Of a stretch of 13,801 nt of DNA, positions 7,915 through 13,801 are shown in pieces. The number at the start of each line of letters is the position of its first letter. Positions within the stretch are counted from its first letter, which is position 1. The notes beneath the pieces are model-generated. The model saw only the letters and a program-made list of their open reading frames with translations. It did not search any database and was not told the origin of the DNA. Made by a program: the position numbers and the translations under genes. Source of the DNA: Chromera velia (lineage: Eukaryota; Sar; Chromeraceae); NCBI GenBank assembly GCA_018398765.1, contig JAHBMJ010000259.1, positions 12,501 to 26,301 on the forward strand. The letters are read 5' to 3'.

Positions 7915-8130
7915 CAGTGTGTCACCCGATGAACAACCAGCCCACCATGTACACACAGCACTCGCGTACTTCCATCTGGAGCTGGACACTGAATGCATGC
8001 TGTAAAAATTTTTGTTCGGTTAACGAGTCCAATCTCGATATACCATCTCACACAGCCAGCCACTCACACATACAACACTTGCGCACTTCCATCTGGCGAC
8101 GTTGAACGTATGTTGGAGAAAACGGGAAAG
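7915..8130. repeat. Diverged tandem duplication, period about 117 bp
   Basis: ACTTCCATCTGG occurs at 7968-7979 and at 8085-8096, exactly 117 bp apart. Similarity extends both ways: CAGCACTCGCGT versus CAACACTTGCGC before it, and GACACTGAATGCATG versus GACGTTGAACGTATG after it. On the minus strand both copies encode a QMEVR(K/E)CC-like peptide in different reading contexts, suggesting an old duplication of an exon or promoter segment of the neighbouring gene. Confidence 0.6.
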
Positions 8131-8782
8131 GCTTGCAGACACTCAAAGGTCGGCAAACCAAGACCAAGCCTCTTGACGTAAAAATATACGCTCTCACGGC
8201 TTGCATGCTCAGGCTACCTGACGGTTCCATCCATTTCCATCCCACTACCGCATACCCGACCAATAGCCACACATAGCCCGCGTATGTCAATTTAAAGAGA
8301 TGGAGGTGCCGAATGTAGGATAGAGAATTTTTTGTGCGGAAAAAGAAAAAAACCGGGAATGGGAAGCCAGGTTGAGCCAGACGAGTCACACGTGACTCAG
8401 GCTATACGTAACCGAGGAAGTCTAGCAAAGGTGCCATTATAGCAAAGATAGCTATTAACGCTGCATGACTTTTGATACTTTATTTTTTATAGCTCATTTG
8501 GACTTCTTCGATCCACATCGACATGCCATCCCCCTCAGAAGAGTGCTAAGCTACTCGACGACAGATATCAAGATATAATTATAGTCAACCTACATGGAAA
8601 GCGGTTATTATATCATTTTTCTATACTTCTCCTACAGCTGCATACTTCAGCGTTAGATTACCTCCCGCGTGTCTATTATTTAAATTTTTATTTAAAGAAA
8701 CTTCTGTGGCCAGAATCTTCTTTTTGATATATATTACAAGAGAAAAAAAAAGAAAATGAACGTCAAAAATGATTAGCAATAG
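8131..8782. other. No gene recognised
   Basis: Non-coding by my reading. It contains a dyad GAGTCA-CACG-TGACTC around 8384-8399. It also contains a 16-base A+T-rich word (8475-8490) that occurs identically at 6230-6245 beside the LINE 5' end. Stops TAG at 8774 and TAG at 8780 close the frame just before the prim-pol remnant. Confidence 0.4.
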
Positions 8783-9747
8783 CTTGCGGCCTATGCTTGG
8801 CTCTATAAAGAAGCTGGCTTCATATTTTTCACCTTCAGTCACGTCCAAATCCCGCTGGATCCTGAAACTGGACAAGAGAAGAGAAAAACGTTTTACCCAC
8901 CCTAAAAATGGTCCAAGATTACGCGCAAAAATATGGATGCGTATATTGATCTGGAAAAACATGAGGCTATCGCATTTTTTACGGGCGAGAAAAGTAATTT
9001 GACCATCTTTGATTTTGATTGTCGAGATGAATACAAAAGGGCCATTAGAGAACATCCTAAGCTGAAAAAGCACCTGACAGTCCAAACGTACCAGGGCTTT
9101 TATATATACTTTCGATATGATCAAAGAGTTCCAAACCGAAGTGAGGTACTGTCAGAGTATGAAAAGGTGGACACACGATGTGACGGAGGACTAGCGATTG
9201 CTCCACCAACAGTTGTTCATATTAATGGGCAACCTGACGTCTTTCACTATATGTTTGTTCCTGAAGCTATGCAGACATCTTTTGAGCAAGCCAAAGCTGT
9301 TTTGAGCGGTGGCCTTTTTCGAGAAGTTCCGTCATTTTTAATTGATGGCATCAGCACTTCTGGCAGCAGAAACTTTTTTAAGGCCGAAATAAAACTTAAA
9401 GTCGCATCGTGTCTGCATCCATTGGCAATAGAAGAAGCCGAAGGCATCCCCATCGTAAAACCTCTTTTATGTTCTCAACAGATGGATGACATTGCTAGGG
9501 AGATCGAACAGCTGTGTCATTGCCTTTCGGATGAGCGGGCAGAAAACTATCAGCAGTGGATCGATATCGGTCACACAATTAAGAATGAATTGGGAGAAGC
9601 TGGTCATCAGCTCTTCCACACGTTTTCTAAAAAGTGTGCAACAAAACATAATCCGTATGAGTGCGATGTCAAGTTTAATTCATTTCTCTTTCAAGCGAAC
9701 TGACTGTACTGACAATTGAAACTTTTATACTAGAAAGTGACTTTTAA
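8783..9747 (+). pseudogene. Viral-type primase-polymerase (prim-pol) with PriCT-2, broken and truncated
   Basis: The largest intact piece is 256 codons (8933-9703). Residues 17-30 give TGEKSNLTIFDFDC, the Asp-x-Asp strand of archaeo-eukaryotic prim-pol domains (D27, D29). VDTRCDGGLAIAPPT at 79-93 is the conserved DGG..APP block. At the usual G-x-H-x-Y-F position it reads GFYIYF, so the motif His is replaced by Tyr57. About residues 184-252 match a PriCT-2 domain (YQQWIDIGHTIKNE...ECDVKFNSF). The same frame continues upstream to 8783 with AAYAWLYKEAGF and IPLDPETG, but an in-frame TAA at 8903 breaks it just before KWSKIT. After the TGA at 9701 a +1-type shift reveals TVLTIETFILESDF, the expected end of PriCT-2, stopping at 9747. 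No D5 or SF3 helicase follows. Prim-pol/PriCT-2 proteins of this kind occur in giant viruses, virophages and Polinton-like viruses, so this is most likely an endogenised viral remnant. Confidence 0.85.
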
Positions 9748-10324
9748 TTTTTTATATATCACACTAAATACTACATAAAAAACTAAGTCTTTAAAACACT
9801 TAGAATGATTCTATTTATTGTTTTTTACTTGTATAAAAGCATGAACAACTTTTAAAGATAAGCTTTAATGGGTGTGGTGTGTATGTGTTGGAAATTGTTG
9901 GACGTGAGTGAGGTGAAAGAGTTATAGTATGTTGATGTTGGAGAGTAAGTGAAGACTCTGCAGGCCGCTGCAGGCATGTGATAATGTGCAGTGTAATGCA
10001 TAAACAAGCTAACTTTTACTTCTAATAGAATACGCCGAATCCGCATACTGATGTAAGGAGGGAACACAGAGCGGGCAACCCCTATGAAACATAAGAATGA
10101 ATGTCCACAAACAGATCTGCCGATTTGACCTCCACATAAAGCAGTTCAGCCAAACACATGTTGAGCACTATGAACGTGCACGAGATAAAATTTAATGCTT
10201 AGCTTCTGAAAGCCTGATCGATCCACGGCCTCTAGCCAGAGCGTCTTGCCCACGACTGGCCATCATAGTGTTCTTACTTTTTCTGGGCGAGGCCCGGCAC
10301 TGGGTTTTAGTCCACCCAGGAGCC
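9748..10324. other. No gene recognised
   Basis: A+T-rich at first, then mixed. I saw no coding sequence, no viral neighbour gene and no terminal repeat that could bound the prim-pol insertion. Confidence 0.4.
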
Positions 10325-10555
10325 CTACCTCCAAATTCTCATGCAAACGGGAGCTGCGCCCCACTCCCAAAACTTTAGATCACCCGAGATTACTAGCCGC
10401 AATGCTTCCTCATGAAACCTAAGCACCGACAAACGGTCCTTTGAGAAAGGCTCAGTCTGACCTGCAGCATAGATATACAAAAATTCACAAAGTGGCTCAC
10501 CTTTTGGCCACCCAGAGCTGGCCCCCTCATCCAGAAAGCCTTTCCAGCTCCTCAT
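10325..10555 (-). CDS. Hypothetical short open frame, possible exon
   Basis: A 76-codon minus-strand frame starts at an ATG at 10555 and contains EFLYIYAAGQTEPFSKDR and LRFHEEALRLVISGDLKFW. The mix of residues is compatible with a folded segment, but I see no known motif and no supported splice sites. It lies about 60 bp outside the left target-site duplication of the hAT-like element. It may be a chance frame. Confidence 0.2.
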   Translation of the reverse strand: MRSWKGFLDEGASSGWPKGEPLCEFLYIYAAGQTEPFSKDRLSVLRFHEEALRLVISGDLKFWEWGAAPVCMRIWR

Positions 10556-10613
10556 TTAAAGCTTGTTAGAGCGCACGCATGGAAAAGATTCACCTAAAGA
10601 TTCACTGGAAGCT

Positions 10614-10621
10614 TTACTGGG
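10614..10621. repeat. Target-site duplication, left copy (hAT-like element)
   Basis: TTACTGGG, repeated exactly at 12224-12231 on the other side of the element. Confidence 0.92.
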
Positions 10622-10633
10622 TAGTGACCATGT

Positions 10634-10733
10634 TTGATTTGATTATCTTTGATTTGATTTGATTTAATTTGAGCTTTAACCTCAAATATTTGATATTTGA
10701 GGTAAGATTTGAGGTTAACCTCTTAAGGTTCCT
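10634..10733. repeat. Left subterminal repeats and palindromes of the hAT-like element
   Basis: Repeated TTTGA words are followed by a hairpin CCTCAAATAT-TTG-ATATTTGAGG (10680-10702) and a 12-bp palindrome GAGGTTAACCTC (about 10711-10722). The TTTGAGG word recurs near the right end (about 12090 and, inverted, at 12190), consistent with dispersed transposase-binding motifs. Confidence 0.75.
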
Positions 10734-11027
10734 CACTGAGTCACTGACTTACTGTCACTCTGATCATTTTTCTCATGATAATAGTTATCAGAACATTTCT
10801 AATGTGTGTTTCAAAAATTTAAAAAAATATATATAAAATTATAACTTATCAGTTCCGTAAAAAAAATATGCCTGTGTGGCAGTGTATATACACTAGTCAC
10901 TGAGACTCACTCTAGTACTAATAGAGATTAAGAAAATAAAATTGATAGATTTGAAATTGCATATAACTTTTTATTGATACGATAAAATTAGAGCACGTAC
11001 CAAAATTGAGGTGACAATCACTCAGCT

Positions 11028-11819
11028 TTATGGCACTTCCTTTTTTTCTTCTTCATGATCACTTTCTTCAATGTAAATCGAATCGATCGGTGGTGGGAGC
11101 TGCTGAGAGCTTTTTCTTTGGCTTTTCGGCTTTCCAGGAGTGGGTGCTCCTGGGCTTCTATTCGGTTGCGGAGAGATGACAACGGGGTGAGATGGAGAAC
11201 CGCGCACACGTTTGCTATTGCTGTTAGTGTTGGAACCGTCCTGTTTCTGGGCAGCTAAGCATCCAGAGTTAGTAAGTTCGGCTACCCTCTGTGCCGCGCT
11301 AGGGCCGACAACAAGCCCCTTGTGTTGGAGGTGAATATAGAGAGGTCGGTAGCCTTCCTCACCCGGAGTGATGACTTTCTCAGGAGGGGGAAGTTTCCCC
11401 CCAGCCTTCTCAGCATTTGCATCTGCGGCCGCCTCCTTTGGTTTCAAATTGGTCCTCCCGCCGGGCCCTGCAGGAGCGGCCCCCCTTCCAGCACTGTTAA
11501 CAGCCCCCCCATTGCCTTTTCCCTTACCTTTCTGGAACTGCTCCACATCGACAGGGAATGTGGTCGCAGCCTTTCGACGCTCGAGGCCAGGGGCATGCTG
11601 CAATCTCTCGTGGTTCACATCCAAAATGTCCCAGTCATACAGCATGTCTCCGGTGGCGAATCGGTCAAAAGCGGGGTACCTCACCCATAGATCCGTCCTG
11701 TAGGCGACAATCTGTTTCTCATGCACCTTCACCAACTTATCAGCCCAGTTTCATTCAGCCAACGGGAGGAGGCACATCAGATTGTTCTGAAACCCCAACC
11801 ACCGGATAGTTGTATGCGT
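11028..11819 (-). pseudogene. Cargo coding segment of the hAT-like element, unidentified protein
   Basis: The minus-strand exon runs from a TTGCAG acceptor (exon starts at 11819) to a TGA/TAA-type stop at 11028. An in-frame TGA at 11751 separates [20 protein letters not shown] from the 235-codon frame downstream, so the copy is probably dead. The downstream part has an ordered start (WVRYPAFDRFATGDMLYDWD) and then a Gly/Lys/Ala-rich linker with KGKGKGNGG. A second ordered block follows (GYRPLYIHLQHKGLVVGP), then a basic Ser/Pro/Asn-rich stretch with SKRVRG and KPKSQRKSS. The acidic tail IDSIYIEESDHEEE resembles a SUMO-interaction motif (hydrophobic core followed by acids). I do not recognise the family. 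A nuclear or nucleic-acid-related role is only a guess from composition. It does not resemble hAT transposase. Confidence 0.6.
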
Positions 11820-11827
11820 CTGCAACA

Positions 11828-11869
<42 letters not shown>

Positions 11870-11936
11870 GACACACACACACACACATACACACATACAC
11901 AGACATACACACACACACACAGACACACATACACAC
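11820..11936 (-). other. Inferred 117-bp intron made almost wholly of (TG)n microsatellite
   Basis: On the minus strand the donor is CATGCAG|GTGTGT (exon end at 11937) and the acceptor is GTGTTGCAG|ACGCAT. Everything between is TG/TATG repeat. Reading in phase 0 the join gives FYFMQ then THTTIRW. The upstream exon is visible only back to a TGA about 9 codons earlier, so its extent is uncertain. Confidence 0.45.
11824..11935. repeat. (CA)n microsatellite with ATAC and AGAC interruptions
   Basis: About 110 bp of CA dinucleotides, interrupted by TATAG, ATAC and AGAC units. Cys-Val-rich open frames across it are artefacts. Confidence 0.95.
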
Positions 11937-12169
11937 CTGCATGAAGTAAAAGGGGGTGAAACGTCAATTTCAGTGCAGCTCAAAACGTTTTGTTTTTGAG
12001 AGCAAACCATCAAGATTTAGGTTTTTCCATTTGAATCAGCATGCGTGACGGATCGGTACTTGCAAAAGTTTTTTCGGGACCTTCATATTTGAGGTTGAAA
12101 GTCATATTGATCAAACATTTGATCGTATTTGATAGGTCTTTAAACACTAGGTCCTCCCTGACTAGATAT

Positions 12170-12212
12170 TTGATTTGAGCTTAAGCCCTACCTCAAATCA
12201 AATCAAATCAAA
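12170..12212. repeat. Right subterminal repeats of the hAT-like element
   Basis: ATTTGATTTGAGC near 12169 and CAAATCAAATCAAATC at 12194-12209 mirror the TTTGA words at the left end in inverted orientation. Confidence 0.75.
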
Positions 12213-12223
12213 CATGGTCACTA

Positions 12224-12231
12224 TTACTGGG
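12224..12231. repeat. Target-site duplication, right copy (hAT-like element)
   Basis: TTACTGGG, identical to 10614-10621. Confidence 0.92.
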
Positions 12232-12980
12232 GCAACTTTGTAGGCCCCTTTGCGTGGAGACGGGCCGTGCCGATCGTAATGGAAGATCGAAATGGCCCTG
12301 TCAGGGCAACCAATAGAGTGAATGTCATAAACTTAAGAGAAGGCAAAGAAACCAATCCTCTGGGCTTTCGATAAAGCCTACTTTTATCGCTGGAGAGCAA
12401 CTTCTGAGCAAGTCTGTGTGATGGGAGAGAGCCGGCACTCTCATCTGCGAGGGTCGTTTTCTGACTTGAAATATTCGACGGAAAGCCGATTTTGGGAGCC
12501 GATTTTAGATCGACCAACCATATGACGGCCCCGGAAGGCAAGCTACGCGTTGCGGGCCAGGGCCCAGCCGGGCGCCAAGGCTAAAAAGTACTTCCCGGCT
12601 GCGCGCTGACCCCCCAAAAAGTTTTTCTGATCTTTTGTTTTTTAAATATATGTAGTGCATATGGCCTAGGAATGAATGAATGAATAAGTTAAAAATCAAT
12701 GTTCTTTTCAAAGGTGAATGAAGAGCAGAGTCGAGAAGTTAATATTAAAGAGCAAAAACGAGATTATTTATAGCGATTCAAGTTGGGCGACGATTCCACA
12801 AAATATGCATAAATGAAACCACAGAGGGCCCTGGGACGGGAACGATCCTTGAAGAACATGCATACGACAGACACGTCACGAAAACATAACAACGAAACAT
12901 GCAGAGAAAATATGGAGCAGGCACCTGCAAGCACACCTCCGGAGAGATCTTCATTTGAGCAACAGACACAGAGCGAATAG
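12232..12980. other. No gene recognised
   Basis: I see no supported gene. A minus-strand open frame (about 12541-12224) has no recognisable motif and runs into the right TIR. A short G+C-rich patch (about 12540-12610) stands out from its A+T-rich surroundings. It is followed by a small AATG array near 12671-12685. Confidence 0.4.
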
Positions 12981-13286
12981 GTGAATTAAGGAAGGACAGT
13001 ACATAAATATCTTTGACGATAGCAACCGATGTATACCATTCCCGTGCCTCTTGTTGCAGACAACGGCACCGGAATCTACCTTCTCTTCCGTGCTGCCCAC
13101 TTTCGTGTCAAAACTTCCCTCCCGTTCTTTCCTCCTCTCCCCTCTTTCACAATTAAGCAATCTCAAAGAGCCAGACCAACTATGATTGTTACCATTCATC
13201 TTGTACCCCATCCCACCCACCCCGTAGGAAAATTAAAGTTTTCCTGCACAACACCCGGCCCTTCACCTCATCCTGATGAAGCTAGA

Positions 13287-13288
<2 letters not shown>

Positions 13289-13320
<32 letters not shown>
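13289..13320. repeat. (AG)n microsatellite
   Basis: Sixteen consecutive AG dinucleotides without interruption. Confidence 0.95.
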
Positions 13321-13323
<3 letters not shown>

Positions 13324-13346
13324 CATCGACGGAAGGAAGCCCTCGA

Positions 13347-13400
13347 TCCTTCCTTCTTCCTTCCTTACTTACTTCCTTACTTCTTTCCTCCCTTCCCTCC
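13347..13400. repeat. TTCC/TTAC pyrimidine-rich repeat
   Basis: Imperfect tetranucleotide units of TTCC with TTAC and TTCT variants. Confidence 0.8.
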
Positions 13401-13505
13401 TTTTCCATTCACCCTCCTAAGCGAAACTCCAGTCATTCACGCATTCATTGACTCACTCACTTATTCACGGACTCCCTCGATCGCTCTCTACCTAGATCGA
13501 TTCGA

Positions 13506-13528
13506 TGGATTCATGGATGGATGGATAG
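13506..13528. repeat. (GGAT)n short tandem repeat
   Basis: Several GGAT/TGGA units in tandem with one TTCAT interruption. Confidence 0.75.
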
Positions 13529-13801
13529 CATACAGGCAGGGACTTCCTTTCCTCACACATGCAGGTACGTTCATGCATGTCGCATGCAAAGCACTGAATT
13601 ATTCCCTTTCCGTCAGCTCCAGTTGCTCTCTCTCTTCTTTGCATTGGTCCCTTGACCCCTTTCCATTCTTCCTTCACCCTCCAACTCCCATCCTCACCCT
13701 CCATACATACAGAGGAAGACTCATGCATGCAGAGACAAAGAAAGAAAAATTCATTCACGAGAACCCAGGACCATGCGGCGTTCGACCGATCACTCCCCCC
13801 C

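Larger units (their letters stand above)
10622..12223. mobile_element. hAT-like non-autonomous DNA transposon, 1,602 bp, carrying a foreign coding segment
   Basis: The left end starts TAGTGACCATGTTTGATTTG and the right end is its exact inverted copy, 22 bp perfect in all (10622-10643 and 12202-12223). An 8-bp direct repeat TTACTGGG flanks the two ends. The 8-bp duplication together with ends beginning TAGTG, which fits the hAT consensus YARNG, points to the hAT superfamily. Both subterminal regions hold many TTTGA/TTTGAGG words in both orientations, as expected for transposase-binding sites. No transposase is encoded. In particular, the hAT C-terminal dimerisation region is absent. Instead the element carries a minus-strand coding segment with an apparent intron, which suggests captured host sequence (a Pack-type element). 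P-like or Merlin-like assignment is possible but fits the end sequence less well. Confidence 0.92.
12981..13801. other. Non-genic, pyrimidine-rich and simple-sequence DNA
   Basis: No gene is supported. The stretch holds an (AG)n array (13289-13320), TTCC/TTAC-type repeats (about 13347-13400) and GGAT repeats (13506-13528). The strong strand bias toward pyrimidines creates long Ser/Pro/Leu-rich open frames that are artefacts. Confidence 0.5.

Noticed and set aside
8621-9124. 167-codon minus-strand open frame
   Set aside because: Antisense to the prim-pol remnant and of low-complexity composition (Phe, Ile, Lys-rich).
11322-11703. Plus-strand open frames of 111-122 codons inside the hAT-like element
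   Set aside because: They mirror the minus-strand cargo and are Pro/Ser/Ala-rich reflections of its Gly/Ala/Lys linker.
11751-12013. Cys-Val-rich open frames across the second CA array
   Set aside because: Repeat artefacts; only the short segment after the TTGCAG acceptor looks coding.
10622-12223. Idea that the cargo ORF is a hAT transposase fragment
   Set aside because: No BED zinc finger, catalytic DDE context or C-terminal dimerisation motif is visible in any frame.
13029-13451. 140-codon plus-strand open frame
   Set aside because: It crosses the AG array (Arg-Glu run) and pyrimidine-rich repeats, with no motif or splice support.

Overview
This window looks like nuclear DNA from a eukaryote, most plausibly a protist or alga. 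The signs are long microsatellites (CA, ATTC, TGAT, AG), inferred spliceosomal introns (GTATGT or GTAAAA donors, pyrimidine-TTTTGCAG acceptor), a non-LTR retrotransposon fragment, a chromodomain fragment of chromovirus type, two TIR DNA elements with perfect 8-bp target-site duplications, and a decayed prim-pol gene of the kind carried by large DNA viruses, virophages and Polinton-like viruses. I cannot name the species. No complete, undamaged gene is visible; the window reads as a graveyard of mobile elements with a few possible host exons.

Layout. 1-1173: A+T-rich non-genic DNA followed by ATTC and CA microsatellites. 1174-1740 (-): an unidentified coding remnant spread over shifted frames. 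1877-1973: a small foldback hairpin. 2727-3471 (-): chromodomain and probable integrase C-terminal tail, frameshifted. 3892-4335 (+): a weak coding remnant with three internal stops. 4733-6227 (-): a 5'-truncated LINE reverse transcriptase with at least three stops and frameshifts, possibly ending in a TGAT-type tail at 4392-4420. 6444-6952: a 509-bp MITE with 20-bp perfect TIRs and an 8-bp TSD. 6969-about 7892 (-): a multi-exon gene of unknown function whose stop codon lies 8 bp from the MITE target site. 7915-8130: a diverged tandem duplication. 8783-9747 (+): prim-pol plus PriCT-2 remnant. 10622-12223: a 1,602-bp hAT-like element with TAGTG ends and an 8-bp TSD, carrying an intron-bearing, non-transposase coding segment. 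12232-13801: non-genic DNA with microsatellites.

The two most notable items are the hAT-like element, which looks like a gene-capturing (Pack-type) non-autonomous transposon whose cargo intron is nearly all CA/TG microsatellite, and the endogenised prim-pol fragment, which keeps its Asp-x-Asp motif but has a Tyr where the family normally has a His. Neither forms an operon-like system with its neighbours; they are independent insertions. All splice sites and family names here are read by eye, without database searches.
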